Origin: Bacteroidota bacterium
Lineage (GTDB): Bacteria; Bacteroidota; Bacteroidia; Chitinophagales; Chitinophagaceae
Assembly (NCBI GenBank): GCA_023386555.1
Contig: JAEWJK010000004.1
Span: 1 to 64,000, forward strand
Length of the DNA stretch: 64,000 nt
Direction of reading: 5' to 3'
This document shows positions 8,167-16,386 of the stretch, piece by piece. Numbering within the stretch: the stretch's first letter is position 1; each line of letters starts with the position of its first letter. Made by a program: the position numbers and the translations under genes. The notes beneath the pieces are model-generated. The model was not told where the DNA came from, did not search any database, and worked only from the letters and a program-made list of their open reading frames with translations.

Positions 8167-9033
8167 CTATGCTATTTCGAAGAAATGCATTATTTGCTTA
8201 AACACATTATTCTGCCTGTAAATACCACTATGCCCAAAGCCTTTGGTAATGAAGAATTCAACGTGTGGCCATTGAGATTCCTGTACTGGCAATGTATCAC
8301 AATACGGACATATCTTATCTTCTTCATCATGTATCCACAGCACAGGAGCTTTAAAATTCCTGATCATGCGATTAACGGAATAATGGCTGACAGGCTTTTG
8401 TCCAACTTCTTCTAAAAGATTATGAAAAGAGGCTTTCACTTTTGCCGATACAGGTACAAAGCGGAAGAAATTCTCAATAGCGGTAGATGTTTCAGTTGTA
8501 GGAGCAATGAGTACCAGTTTTCTATGCTGCTGATCGGTCATTTGTTCAAAAGCAAGAGAAGCTGCCAATCCACCTAAGGAATGAGCCATAATGCCATAGA
8601 AACTACCGAATAATTCATCTGCTTTTAAAATAGCATTGCTGTATTCCAAAGCATTAACGGTTTTACCATCACTTATACCATGACCCGGTGCATCGAAAGC
8701 AACCACTTCAAATCCGTCACGGTTCAATGGAACAATATACCTGTCGAACCGGTAACTGCAACTATCAAATCCATGAACGATGAGTATCTTCTTTCCATTG
8801 GATTGTTCCGGTTTCCATTTCCATCCGTTTATAGTAATGCCATTAAGATCAAAAGATATTTTTTCACCTTTATGAAATATTGAAGGAGCTTTTCTTTTCG
8901 GCTTACCGCTATATGGTGTGCAGAATAATTTGAAAACAGATTTTGCTGCTGTACGTGAAGAGATCAGCGATAGTACTTTAAATTTTGTTTTGTAGTAACC
9001 TATTGCCATTCTTTGAGCTAACTTCAACTTCAT
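8167..9033 (-). CDS. Alpha/beta hydrolase
   Basis: The protein is a serine hydrolase of the alpha/beta fold, 288 aa from the ATG at 9033. A TTG 12 nt further upstream is in frame but ATG is preferred. The oxyanion-hole HGF motif is at about 87-89, the nucleophile elbow AHSLGG has its Ser at about 152, the acid is in WIHDEEDKICP and the catalytic His is in GFGHSG near the C-terminus. The long N-terminal stretch before the fold is basic and lacks a signal peptide. Substrate unknown; the LVLIAPTTE segment and compact lid fit esterase- or lysophospholipase-like enzymes. It follows the response regulator gene's upstream region on the same strand but has its own spacing. Confidence 0.85.
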   Translation of the reverse strand: MKLKLAQRMAIGYYKTKFKVLSLISSRTAAKSVFKLFCTPYSGKPKRKAPSIFHKGEKISFDLNGITINGWKWKPEQSNGKKILIVHGFDSCSYRFDRYIVPLNRDGFEVVAFDAPGHGISDGKTVNALEYSNAILKADELFGSFYGIMAHSLGGLAASLAFEQMTDQQHRKLVLIAPTTETSTAIENFFRFVPVSAKVKASFHNLLEEVGQKPVSHYSVNRMIRNFKAPVLWIHDEEDKICPYCDTLPVQESQWPHVEFFITKGFGHSGIYRQNNVFKQIMHFFEIA

Positions 9034-9055
9034 AATTAAAATCAAAGATGCTATA

Positions 9056-9089
9056 AACCTGCCAGGTTAAAAAAACTGACAGGTTAAAC
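9056..9089. repeat. Word repeat of the CCTGCCAGGTT type
   Basis: Two copies of the word CAGGTTAAA stand in tandem within AACCTGCCAGGTT and CTGACAGGTTAAAC. The arrangement looks like a decayed copy of the CCTGACAGGTT repeats seen between genes in this phylum. It lies directly upstream of the DUF2520 gene. Confidence 0.5.
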
Positions 9090-9097
9090 TTCACTAT

Positions 9098-9859
9098 ATG
9101 CAAATCGTAATCATTGGAACTGGTAATGCAGCAACGGTTTTCGGCAGATTGTTCTTAGAGAAAGGACATAAAATAGTTCAGGTGTATGGCAGAGATATAT
9201 TAAAAGCAGAAGCACTGTCAGACAGGTTGAAAGCTAAGGCTGTAGCTGATCTTTCTTCCCTTACCAAAAATGCCGACCTGTACCTGGTAGCTGTATCAGA
9301 TAAAGCGGTTGCTGAAATTGCAGCTCAGTTAGATATTAATGATCACCTGGTCGTTCATACTACAGCATCACTTTCAAAACATGCATTGAAAGAGGTGAGT
9401 AAACGTTATGGTGTATTGTATCCTTTGCAAAGTCTTAGAAAGGAGATGAATATAAATACACCTATTCCTTTACTGATTGATGGTAACAAGGAAGATGTTA
9501 CCCTGGAAATAGAAAATATTGCAGCAGATTTATCTTCCACAGTAATAAAATCAAATGATGAAACAAGGGTGAAGATGCATGTGGCTGCTGTGTTCAGCTG
9601 CAATTTTACCAACTATATGTACTTACAGAGTGCTGCGTTTTGTGAAAAGGAAGGGCTTGATTTTTCAGTGCTTCAACCGTTGATAGAAGAAACAGCCAAT
9701 AGGTTAAGAGAATTTCATCCTTCAGAAGTCTTTACAGGCCCTGCAGTAAGAGGAGATATTGCAACGATTAATAAACATTTGAGTTTGCTGGAGGCCTATC
9801 CTGATTTGCATAATATTTATAGCGAGCTAACCAATAAAATAAAGGACAGAAATATGTAG
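9098..9859 (+). CDS. Rossmann-like / DUF2520 domain protein
   Basis: A 253-aa protein with an N-terminal NAD(P)-binding Rossmann fold (VIIGTGNAATVFG, residues 3-15) and a C-terminal helical DUF2520 domain (about 120-250), the same layout as ProC-, TyrA- and ketopantoate-reductase-like dehydrogenases. It is conserved in Bacteroidota, often next to kdsC and maf, and here it lies on the same strand about 1.2 kb upstream of those genes. The substrate is not known. It starts at the ATG immediately upstream of MQIVIIG. Confidence 0.85.
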   Translation: MQIVIIGTGNAATVFGRLFLEKGHKIVQVYGRDILKAEALSDRLKAKAVADLSSLTKNADLYLVAVSDKAVAEIAAQLDINDHLVVHTTASLSKHALKEVSKRYGVLYPLQSLRKEMNINTPIPLLIDGNKEDVTLEIENIAADLSSTVIKSNDETRVKMHVAAVFSCNFTNYMYLQSAAFCEKEGLDFSVLQPLIEETANRLREFHPSEVFTGPAVRGDIATINKHLSLLEAYPDLHNIYSELTNKIKDRNM

Positions 9860-9874
9860 TGTGTCAGTTTGAAA

Positions 9875-9976
9875 TTAAGGATTATGCCGAAATGCATTCT
9901 GTAAAAGTTCTGAGAGAAAAATAATAATAATAGCGAACCCTATAATAATACCATAAATAAAACTGTTATTTCGCAA
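9875..9976 (-). CDS. Possible 33-aa membrane miniprotein (TTG start)
   Basis: The frame TTG-CGA-AAT gives RNNSFIYG followed by a hydrophobic segment IIIGFAIIIIFLSELL and ends NAFRHNP. It begins 5 nt after the stop of the neighbouring 41-aa ORF. It may be translationally coupled to it, or be the second half of one gene broken by a frameshift. Only the charge/hydrophobicity pattern supports it. Confidence 0.25.
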   Translation of the reverse strand: MRNNSFIYGIIIGFAIIIIFLSELLQNAFRHNP

Positions 9977-9981
9977 TCTTC

Positions 9982-10107
9982 TTATTTCTTGCTTTTTACA
10001 TAATCGGGCACCCCTTCTTTAATTTCCCTAATCTTGAAAACGATTCTAAAACCATATAGAAAGCTAACCAACATTATTCCGATAATTGCTATGGATTGCC
10101 AACTCAT
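9982..10107 (-). CDS. Possible 41-aa membrane miniprotein
   Basis: An ATG-started frame (MSWQSIAIIGIMLVSF and onward) encodes one N-terminal membrane helix (about residues 4-20) followed by a basic cytoplasmic tail (RIVFKIREIKEG to VKSKK). The layout is typical of real small membrane proteins and the ORF fills otherwise empty sequence. No homologue is known to me and no clear promoter was found. Confidence 0.3.
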   Translation of the reverse strand: MSWQSIAIIGIMLVSFLYGFRIVFKIREIKEGVPDYVKSKK

Positions 10108-10248
10108 AAACTCTTGATTATTGATTTTCTTTATTATAGTTATCTCTTTGTTTAGTGCTTCTATCAGTGAGTGAACAATATTCCTAGGGGTAGGGGTCAG
10201 GCATAGTATAATCCACTACGTTTTTCAGGAATTTCCAAGCTAAACTAT

Positions 10249-10277
10249 TCTGCGTTTTCAGCGATTTCTGCGAGAAC
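10249..10277. repeat. Word repeat of the TTTCTGCGAGAAC type
   Basis: The sequence contains TCTGCGTTTTCAGCG followed by ATTTCTGCGAGAAC. The 12-mer TTCTGCGAGAAC recurs at the end of valS (near 49925-49937), and the related word ACTGCGAGAC occurs at 31562-31571. Confidence 0.55.
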
Positions 10278-10287
10278 CCAAAAAACT

Positions 10288-10320
10288 AATCCCCGTTGGG
10301 CGAACCTTACGGGGATTTTG
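10288..10320. terminator. Stem-loop terminator, possibly bidirectional
   Basis: AATCCCCG (10288-10295) pairs with CGGGGATT (10310-10317), followed on the + strand by TTG. The loop contains a smaller GGG-CGAA-CC hairpin. On the - strand the stem is followed by AGTTTTTT. Which transcript it ends is unclear, since no full gene lies beside it. Confidence 0.6.
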
Positions 10321-10495
10321 TTATGAGCAAGCAACCGATCACAATTTAATAAAGATCCGAAGACCTTGCTTTGGCAAGCAGCAGCAAGATGCAAACTTTA
10401 ATCGAAACTAACAAGAGTTAGTTAACATTTTTTTAAAGAAAATTTCAAATTGGGATTTACATTCATTTAAAGCCTGAGTTTGAAGCGGTTTTAAA

Positions 10496-10503
10496 TACTT
10501 TTG
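10496..10503 (+). promoter_or_regulatory. -7 box TACTTTTG for the fdx-iscX-kdsC group
   Basis: Exact match to TAnnTTTG, about 90 nt upstream of the ferredoxin start. A TTTG occurs at 10479-10482 but at 13 bp spacing, shorter than the usual 19-21. Confidence 0.55.
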
Positions 10504-10525
10504 CAGCCAGAATTAGTTTTGGGTT

Positions 10526-10588
10526 TACAGTTTAGAGTTTTTACCAAACCTTCTCAACTATAAACCTCAAACCACAAACTATAAACTG
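10526..10588. repeat. Word repeat of the ACTATAAACCT type in the fdx leader
   Basis: The words ACAGTTTAGAGTTT, CTATAAACCTCAAACC and ACAAACTATAAACTGG form a decayed array rich in TTTA/TAAAC words and reach to within 5 bp of the ferredoxin start codon, so the mRNA leader is largely repeat. Confidence 0.5.
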
Positions 10589-10592
10589 GATT

Positions 10593-10928
10593 ATGTACAC
10601 GATTAAGATAAAGTTTGAACAGAAAGGCCTTGAACCGGTAACATTGGAGAATATTCCTTCCGGAGATTCATTGCTGGAGATCTGCCTGGATAATAATATT
10701 GAACTGCATCACAACTGTGGTGGGGTTTGTGCATGTACTACCTGTCATTTATACATCGATAATGGCATGGAACACATAGAAGAAATTACAGATAAAGAAG
10801 AAGATTTTATTGACAGGGCAGTAAATCCAAGATTGAATTCAAGATTGGGTTGCCAGAGTGTTTTGTTGGATGGTGAAGGAACGATTGAAGTGACTTTACC
10901 GGATCAGAGCCAGTTTTTGGGAGAATAG
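10593..10928 (+). CDS. fdx: 2Fe-2S ferredoxin (Isc-type)
   Basis: A 111-aa adrenodoxin/Isc-type ferredoxin. The cluster ligands are C42, C48 and C51 in the pattern NCGGVCACTTCH, plus C87 in RLGCQS. An extra Cys (C46) sits at the same place as in E. coli Fdx. It carries electrons for Fe-S cluster assembly or for a redox partner in the cytoplasm. It is followed by iscX, a classic isc neighbour, with only a repeat array between them, so a role in Fe-S assembly is supported by context. No iscS, iscU or hscAB genes are in the window. Confidence 0.9.
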   Translation: MYTIKIKFEQKGLEPVTLENIPSGDSLLEICLDNNIELHHNCGGVCACTTCHLYIDNGMEHIEEITDKEEDFIDRAVNPRLNSRLGCQSVLLDGEGTIEVTLPDQSQFLGE

Positions 10929-10935
10929 GGAGAAA

Positions 10936-11036
10936 AAGTACGAGGTACGAAATACGAGGTACGGTTTAAAAAAAGCAAGTACGAGGTACGAAATACGAGG
11001 TACGATTTAGGAAAAAGCAAGTACGAGGTACGAAAT
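10936..11036. repeat. Tandem word repeat TACGAGGTACGAAATACG
   Basis: The words GTACGAGGTACG and AAATACGAGGTACG alternate over about 100 bp in two and a half units separated by AAAAAAGCAA-type spacers. A related copy in opposite orientation lies at 58784-58811, between clpS and aat. The array fills the fdx-iscX gap, and its units vary too much for a CRISPR. Confidence 0.8.
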
Positions 11037-11048
11037 AATTATACAATC

Positions 11049-11288
11049 ATGAATCATTTTGAGCCGCCAATCAATTGGAGCGATTACGAGGATATTGCAC
11101 TGAAATTATACGAACGTTTTGGTGATGACTTTAATGAAGGGAAAATTTATCGTGTAAGATTCACTGATCTGTTGCAGTGGGTGTTAGAAATTCCGGGTTT
11201 TACCGGGAAGAAAGAAGAAAGTAATGAAGGTCATCTTGAAATGATCCAAAGCTCCTGGGTGTACGAATGGAGAGATAACCAGAAATAA
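11049..11288 (+). CDS. iscX: Fe-S cluster assembly protein IscX
   Basis: A 79-aa acidic protein matching the IscX/YfhJ family along its length: NWSDYEDIALKLYERF at the start, the conserved VRFTDLLQWV in the middle and SNEGHLEMIQSSWVYEW at the end. IscX binds IscS and frataxin-like partners and tunes the rate of cluster assembly. E. coli IscX is 66 aa; the extra length here is a short N-terminal and C-terminal extension. It lies between fdx and kdsC; the 5-nt gap to kdsC suggests coupled translation. Confidence 0.88.
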   Translation: MNHFEPPINWSDYEDIALKLYERFGDDFNEGKIYRVRFTDLLQWVLEIPGFTGKKEESNEGHLEMIQSSWVYEWRDNQK

Positions 11289-11293
11289 ATTCA

Positions 11294-11818
11294 ATGGAAA
11301 ATGTTTTAGCCCGTTTTAAAAATATTCGCTGTTTTGTGTTTGACATGGATGGCGTGTTAACAGACGGATCATTACTTGTATTACCTAACGGAGTTTGGGC
11401 AAGAAGAATGAACATTAAAGACGGTTATGCTTTACAGCTGGCTGTAAAAAAGGGCTATGAAGTGATTATTATTTCGGGGAGTAATTCTGATGAAGTAAAA
11501 GAAAGATTGAATCGCCTTGGCATCACAAATGTTCACATGAACATCAAAGACAAAGCTGCTTTACTTCAACAGATTAATGCTGATAAAAAAATGCAGCAGC
11601 AAGAAATATTGTGTATGGGTGATGATATCCCAGACCTGGAAATATTAAATCTGGCCGGTGTTGCCTGTTGTCCGGCTGATGCGGTTTCAGAGATAAAATC
11701 TATTGCTCATTATATCTCTCCTGTCAAAGGTGGTGAAGGTTGTGTAAGAGATGTAATTGAAAAAGTGTTGAAGTTAAACGGAGACTGGAACAACGATACT
11801 TCTGTAGCTTCGAAGTAA
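11294..11818 (+). CDS. kdsC: KDO-8-phosphate phosphatase (KdsC-like HAD enzyme)
   Basis: A 174-aa HAD phosphatase without a cap domain, matching KdsC, which removes phosphate from 3-deoxy-manno-octulosonate 8-phosphate for LPS inner core. The nucleophile/acid pair is D17 and D19 in FDMDGVLTDG. The motif-2 Ser is in IIISGSNS, and the motif-4 acids are in GDDIPDLE (109-114). KdsC-type enzymes form tetramers through the extended beta-hairpin that is visible here after DGSLLVLPNG. It follows iscX by 5 nt. The related nucleotidyl-sugar HAD phosphatases cannot be fully excluded. Confidence 0.85.
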   Translation: MENVLARFKNIRCFVFDMDGVLTDGSLLVLPNGVWARRMNIKDGYALQLAVKKGYEVIIISGSNSDEVKERLNRLGITNVHMNIKDKAALLQQINADKKMQQQEILCMGDDIPDLEILNLAGVACCPADAVSEIKSIAHYISPVKGGEGCVRDVIEKVLKLNGDWNNDTSVASK

Positions 11819-11844
11819 TTCTTCCGATTGTTATCTGCCTGCCT

Positions 11845-11852
11845 TATTTTCG
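11845..11852 (+). promoter_or_regulatory. -7 box TATTTTCG just before ubiA
   Basis: One mismatch from TAnnTTTG; it ends 4 nt before the GTG start at 11857, implying a leaderless mRNA if used. Confidence 0.4.
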
Positions 11853-11856
11853 TTCA

Positions 11857-12816
11857 GTGAAACTTTTCTATGGCTTTGCAAAACTTATACGATGGCCTAA
11901 CCTCGTATTTATCGCTTTAACTCAAGCCTTATTTTTTTATTGTGTTGTTCAGCCTGAGTATGCTGAAGCCGGCAGAATTCCAAACCTGGCTCCACCTTAT
12001 ATATGGTGGATGATTCTTTCTTCGGTTTTAATTGGTGCGGCAGGATATATCATCAACGATTATTTTGACCTGAATATTGACAGGATCAATAAACCTGATA
12101 AACTGATTGTTGAACGGGTGATCAAAAGACGATGGACGATCGTATGGCATCTTGCATTCAGTATAATTGGGGTTTTAATAGGAGTGTATATAGATTGGAA
12201 AACCAATGTTCGTTTTCTGGGTTTAGCCAATCTTGCCTGTGTCTTGTTGCTGTTTGTGTATTCAATCTCACTAAAGAAAAAACTGTTGTCTGGTAATATT
12301 CTTATTTCATTATTGACGGCATGGACAATTTTGGTTATTACCTGGTGTGAAGTAAATCAACTTTCAAGAGTGCAATCTCAATTTGATGCTGAAAGAATTA
12401 TTAAATGGGCTTTTGTTTACGGAGGTTTTGCTTTTATTATTTCATTGATACGAGAAGTGATAAAAGACATGGAGGATATAGAAGGTGATAGAAAGTATGG
12501 CTGTAGAACAATGCCGATTGTTTGGGGAGTGAATGTCTCTAAAACCTTCACCGCAGTTTGGTTAGTTGTATTGATTGCTGCGATAATTGTATTATTGATA
12601 TACATAGCTCGTGTCATCTTTTTTACCGCCGATACCCGATTTTGGTGGATAGGTATTCTTTATTGTATTGTACTCATACTGGTTCCGCTGGTATCTATCT
12701 TCAGGAAACTATTTAAAGCAAGATCTGCTGCAGATTTTCATAAACTCAGCAGCATGGTGAAACTGGTGATGTTGACAGGAATTTTGTCTATCATATTTTT
12801 AAAGTTCTATAATTAA
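11857..12816 (+). CDS. UbiA-family prenyltransferase
   Basis: A 319-aa membrane enzyme with about eight hydrophobic segments. The two Asp-rich motifs that bind prenyl-diphosphate/Mg are NDYFDLNID (67-75) and KDMEDIEGDRKYG in the second half. The GTG start at 11857 gives the normal KLFYGFAKLIRWPN N-terminus. The group includes makers of menaquinone, heme O and, in Bacteroidota, proteins annotated as geranylgeranylglycerol-phosphate geranylgeranyltransferases. Which substrate it uses cannot be decided. It is followed by maf with a 1-nt gap, so the two are co-transcribed. Confidence 0.85.
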   Translation: MKLFYGFAKLIRWPNLVFIALTQALFFYCVVQPEYAEAGRIPNLAPPYIWWMILSSVLIGAAGYIINDYFDLNIDRINKPDKLIVERVIKRRWTIVWHLAFSIIGVLIGVYIDWKTNVRFLGLANLACVLLLFVYSISLKKKLLSGNILISLLTAWTILVITWCEVNQLSRVQSQFDAERIIKWAFVYGGFAFIISLIREVIKDMEDIEGDRKYGCRTMPIVWGVNVSKTFTAVWLVVLIAAIIVLLIYIARVIFFTADTRFWWIGILYCIVLILVPLVSIFRKLFKARSAADFHKLSSMVKLVMLTGILSIIFLKFYN

Positions 12817-12817
12817 C

Positions 12818-13414
12818 ATGTATTCAATTGTACTGGCATCGCAATCACCAAGAAGAAAACAATTGCTGGAATGGGCTGAAGTTCCTTTTCAGATAGTTAG
12901 CCAGTTTACGGATGAATCTTTTCCGCCAGATATGCCTGTGGAAGAAGTTCCAATTCATGTTGCAAGACAAAAAGCAATTGTTACCAAAGAACATTTGCAG
13001 AATGCCTATCATGGAAGACATGCCAATGAACCTGTACTTGCAGCAGACACGATCGTAGTGCTGGATAACGAAGTGATCAATAAGCCCTGTGATCTTGAGG
13101 AAGCCGTATTGATGTTGAAAAAGTTATCAGGAAAAACACATCGTGTGATAACAGGTGTGGTGATTCTTTTTGGAGAACAGGAGATAAGTTTTGCTGATAT
13201 AACAGAAGTAGAATTTCACCCTTTAACTGAAGAACAGGTTCGTTTTTACGTTGAAAAATATAAACCTCTTGACAAAGCAGGAGCTTATGCGATACAGGAA
13301 TGGATCGGTGTAATTGGTATTAAATCCATTAAAGGAGATTTTTATAATGTAATGGGCTTGCCGATAAGCCGTGTTTTAATTGAACTCAAAAAAATAGGGC
13401 TAACCATTACCTGA
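12818..13414 (+). CDS. maf: Maf-family nucleoside triphosphate pyrophosphatase
   Basis: A 198-aa house-cleaning pyrophosphatase that hydrolyses non-canonical or excess NTPs such as dTTP/UTP. It has the expected Maf motifs: LASQSPRRKQLLEW (6-19), AADTIVVLD in the middle with the catalytic Asp, and DKAGAYAIQEW at about 150-160. The last motif is the form in the YhdE/dTTPase group. It starts 1 nt after the ubiA stop codon and is followed 41 bp later by the DUF2851 gene. Confidence 0.92.
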   Translation: MYSIVLASQSPRRKQLLEWAEVPFQIVSQFTDESFPPDMPVEEVPIHVARQKAIVTKEHLQNAYHGRHANEPVLAADTIVVLDNEVINKPCDLEEAVLMLKKLSGKTHRVITGVVILFGEQEISFADITEVEFHPLTEEQVRFYVEKYKPLDKAGAYAIQEWIGVIGIKSIKGDFYNVMGLPISRVLIELKKIGLTIT

Positions 13415-13455
13415 TCTTATAAAGTTTTTTTACATTAGATGCTCAACCCCGTGCT

Positions 13456-14712
13456 ATGAATGAGCGTCTCTTGCAGTTCATCTGGCAATTTCAGTATTAC
13501 AATAAACATCAACTCACCACTGATGAGGGTGAGATATTACAAATACTTTCTCCCGGAACGTATAATCAAAATCAAGGTCCTGATTTTCTGAATGCCTCGG
13601 TGAAGATCGGCTCAACAACCTGGGTTGGTAATATTGAACTTCATGTAAAAGCTTCTGACTGGAACAAACACAGGCATACATCAGATCCAAATTATCGGAA
13701 TGTAATATTACATGTGGTTTGGGAGAATGATATTTCCATCAATCAATCTTCTTCTTTATCATTAAAAGAACGGGTTCCCAAAATATTACTCCAGAATTAT
13801 AAGCAACTCATGCAAGGTTCACTAAAACAAGCATGTAAGGGTTTCTTGCCAGCGTTATCTCAGCTTGGATGGCTTTCATGGAAAGAAAGACTGGTAGCTG
13901 AAAGACTAGAAAGAAAATCAAAGAAGGTTATAACATTACTGGAGGAAAGCAAACAACACTGGGAAGAAGTGTTATGGTGGATGCTTGCCTCAAACTTTGG
14001 AATAAAGGTGAATGCAGAATGTTTTGAAGCAATGGCCAGATCCGTTTCGGTAAATATCCTTGCAAAGCATAAAAACCAGATACACCAGCTAGAAGCTTTG
14101 TTATTAGGTCAAGCCAATTTACTCAATGGAAATTATGAAGATGATTATGCAAAGATGTTACAGAAAGAATATCGGTTTCTAAAACAGAAATACCAGTTGC
14201 CATCTCATAATATTCTTGCTCACTTTTTAAGAATGAGACCGGCGAATTTCCCTACTATACGTCTCTCACAATTGGCAATGCTTGTTAATCATTCTTCCCA
14301 TCTTTTTTCAAAGATCAAAGAGATGCAATCTGTGAAAGAATTAAAAGCGTTATTAAATGTTACTGCGAATGATTATTGGCATTATCATTATACTTTCGAT
14401 GAGGCTACCACTTATAAACCTAAAAATCTCGGTAGCCAGATGGTTGATAATCTAATCATCAATACTATCGCTCCTGTCCTTTTTGCTTACGGACATTATA
14501 CAAAGCAGGAAGCATTCAAAGAAAAAGCGATTCATTGGTTACAGCAACTTTCAGCAGAACAAAACGCAATTACCAGGCTTTGGCAGTCATCCGAAATTGC
14601 GAATAGATCTGCATTCGATTCGCAATCGCTTATTGAACTAACTAATAATTATTGTAACTACCAGCGTTGTCTTGATTGTGCTGTAGGTAACAAAATCTTA
14701 CAAAGTCGTTAA
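13456..14712 (+). CDS. DUF2851 family protein
   Basis: A 418-aa soluble protein that matches the DUF2851 family, widely conserved in Bacteroidota and of unknown function. Recognisable parts are the start NERLLQFIWQFQYYN, the NQGPDFLNASVKIG segment with GNIELHVKASDWNKHRH (about 55-75, containing conserved His/Asp/Glu residues suggesting a nuclease-like or metal site, which is inference), a helical middle and a C-terminal cysteine group NYCNYQRCLDCAVG. That last group could bind a metal or Fe-S cluster. It lies downstream of maf in the same strand run. Confidence 0.85.
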   Translation: MNERLLQFIWQFQYYNKHQLTTDEGEILQILSPGTYNQNQGPDFLNASVKIGSTTWVGNIELHVKASDWNKHRHTSDPNYRNVILHVVWENDISINQSSSLSLKERVPKILLQNYKQLMQGSLKQACKGFLPALSQLGWLSWKERLVAERLERKSKKVITLLEESKQHWEEVLWWMLASNFGIKVNAECFEAMARSVSVNILAKHKNQIHQLEALLLGQANLLNGNYEDDYAKMLQKEYRFLKQKYQLPSHNILAHFLRMRPANFPTIRLSQLAMLVNHSSHLFSKIKEMQSVKELKALLNVTANDYWHYHYTFDEATTYKPKNLGSQMVDNLIINTIAPVLFAYGHYTKQEAFKEKAIHWLQQLSAEQNAITRLWQSSEIANRSAFDSQSLIELTNNYCNYQRCLDCAVGNKILQSR

Positions 14713-14749
14713 TAGAATAATCGCTGATATTATAAAACGACAAACATAT

Positions 14750-14757
14750 TATCTTCA
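14750..14757 (+). promoter_or_regulatory. -7 box TATCTTCA before bshC
   Basis: A two-mismatch TAnnTTTG element that ends 9 nt before the bshC ATG, which would give a leader of only a few nucleotides. Confidence 0.4.
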
Positions 14758-14766
14758 CCAAACTTT

Positions 14767-16386
14767 ATGCAGCCGAACAAACAAGTATCTGCCACTTTTG
14801 AAGTTACTCATTTGCCTTACCAGGACACAGGCTTCTTTTCAAAGATCGTTATAGATTACCTGCAGCAAAATGAACGGCTGAGTTCATTCTACAATTATGA
14901 TGTTAGTATTGAAGGTGTAAAAAAAGCTATTGCAGAAAGGAAACAATTTGCTTACGATAGATCAGTCTTGTTTTCGGCTTTGCAAGAACAGTACAAAGGT
15001 GTAGAAATCACTGATGCTGTACAGAGAAATTTAGATCTATTGCTCGAGGAAAATACATTTACAATTACAACTGCTCATCAGCCAAATATTTTTACTGGTC
15101 CTTTATATTTTATTTACAAAATATTACATGCAATAAAAATTGCTGGGACACTACAGAAACAAATTCCTGCGAACAATTTTGTACCTGTTTTTTTCATGGG
15201 TAGTGAAGATGCAGACCTGGAAGAGTTAGGACATTTTACAGTGGATGGCAAGAAGTATAAATGGAACACAAATCAAACCGGTGCTGTTGGCAGAATGAAA
15301 GTTGATAAAGCCTTTATTGGTTTGATAAAAGAATTAGCTGGCCAGATAAGTGTAGATCCATTTGGAAAAGATCTGGTAGATGTGTTTGAAAGATGTTATG
15401 TGTTGGATAAAACGATTCAACAATGTACACTGGAGTTAGTAAGTAATTTATTTGGTGATTATGGCCTGGTAGTGCTTATTCCGGATAATGCAGATTTGAA
15501 GGGAGTATTTAAACAGGTAATAAAAAAAGAATTGCTGGAACAGTTTTCACATAAAGCTGTTGAGGAAACAATATCGCTGTTGAGCCAAGACTATAAAGTA
15601 CAGGCTGGAGGCAGAGATGTTAATTTCTTTTATTTATTGGATGACAAACGTGAAAGAATTGAGTTAGTCAATTCAAAATATGTTATTAAAAATTTTCAGA
15701 AAGAGTTTTCAGAAGATGAGATATTGAAAGAAGTTGAAGAGCATCCGGAACGATTTAGTCCGAATGTGATTTTAAGAGGAGTATTCCAGGAAATGATATT
15801 GCCGAATATTATTTTTATTGGTGGAGGAGGAGAGATTGCTTACTGGCTTGAATTAAAACAGGTGTTTGAGCAAGCCGACGTTCCTTTTCCTATGCTTGTA
15901 CTCAGGAATTCATTTTTATTGATAAAGAAAGAGCAGCTGGACATTCTGGATGGACTTGGCTTTACAATAAAAGACTACTTCAAAACATCCGAAGAGTTAT
16001 TGAATCAACTTACAAAACATACATCTTCCAATCAACTTTCGTTAAGTGAAGAAATAGGAGAGTTGAATAGTTTCTATCATCAATTACATGAAACTGCATT
16101 TAAAATTGATGCAAGTTTAGCCGATCATGTGAATGCATTACAGGCAAAAGCGTTGAAACGTATCACTGAACTAGAAAAGAAAATGTTACGTTCAGAAAAA
16201 AGAAAATTCGAAGCTGAGAAACGGAAGATACAAAAGCTAAAAGAAGCTGCTTTTCCTAAAGGCAGTTTGCAGGAAAGAGTTGAAAATATTTCCGGATTTT
16301 ATGCAAAAGATGGAAGTGCCTTTATAGATAAGCTGTATCAACATTCACTAAGTCTTGAGCAACAATTCACAGTAGTTACTATTTAA
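14767..16386 (+). CDS. bshC: Bacillithiol biosynthesis cysteine-adding enzyme BshC
   Basis: A 539-aa enzyme that adds cysteine to glucosaminyl-malate, the last step of bacillithiol synthesis, in the cytoplasm. Family marks are the N-terminal helical part, the Rossmann-like core with TTAHQPNIFTGPLYFIYK (about 98-115), FFMGSEDADLEE (about 143-154), FIGGGGEIAYWLEL in the second half, and a long C-terminal Lys/Glu-rich coiled coil (about 460-500). Length is normal. It ends in a 4-bp overlap with the convergent purE gene. It indicates that this organism uses bacillithiol; bshA and bshB are not in the window. Confidence 0.95.
   Translation: MQPNKQVSATFEVTHLPYQDTGFFSKIVIDYLQQNERLSSFYNYDVSIEGVKKAIAERKQFAYDRSVLFSALQEQYKGVEITDAVQRNLDLLLEENTFTITTAHQPNIFTGPLYFIYKILHAIKIAGTLQKQIPANNFVPVFFMGSEDADLEELGHFTVDGKKYKWNTNQTGAVGRMKVDKAFIGLIKELAGQISVDPFGKDLVDVFERCYVLDKTIQQCTLELVSNLFGDYGLVVLIPDNADLKGVFKQVIKKELLEQFSHKAVEETISLLSQDYKVQAGGRDVNFFYLLDDKRERIELVNSKYVIKNFQKEFSEDEILKEVEEHPERFSPNVILRGVFQEMILPNIIFIGGGGEIAYWLELKQVFEQADVPFPMLVLRNSFLLIKKEQLDILDGLGFTIKDYFKTSEELLNQLTKHTSSNQLSLSEEIGELNSFYHQLHETAFKIDASLADHVNALQAKALKRITELEKKMLRSEKRKFEAEKRKIQKLKEAAFPKGSLQERVENISGFYAKDGSAFIDKLYQHSLSLEQQFTVVTI

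Larger units (their letters stand above)
9860..10592. other. 733-bp gap with tiny ORFs, terminator and repeats
   Basis: No gene of normal size is present. The left part holds two small - strand ORFs, each encoding one membrane segment (9875-9976 and 9982-10107). The middle holds a word repeat and a stem-loop terminator (10249-10320). The right part holds the promoter and leader of the ferredoxin operon. No tRNA-like structure was seen. Confidence 0.6.

Noticed and set aside
9860..10592. tRNA or small structured RNA gene in the gap
   Set aside because: No cloverleaf-like pairing or CCA end was found; the only stem-loop is terminator-like.
10936..11036. CRISPR-like tandem repeat
   Set aside because: The units are 12-18 bp with variable, repeat-like spacers and no unique spacer sequences or cas genes.
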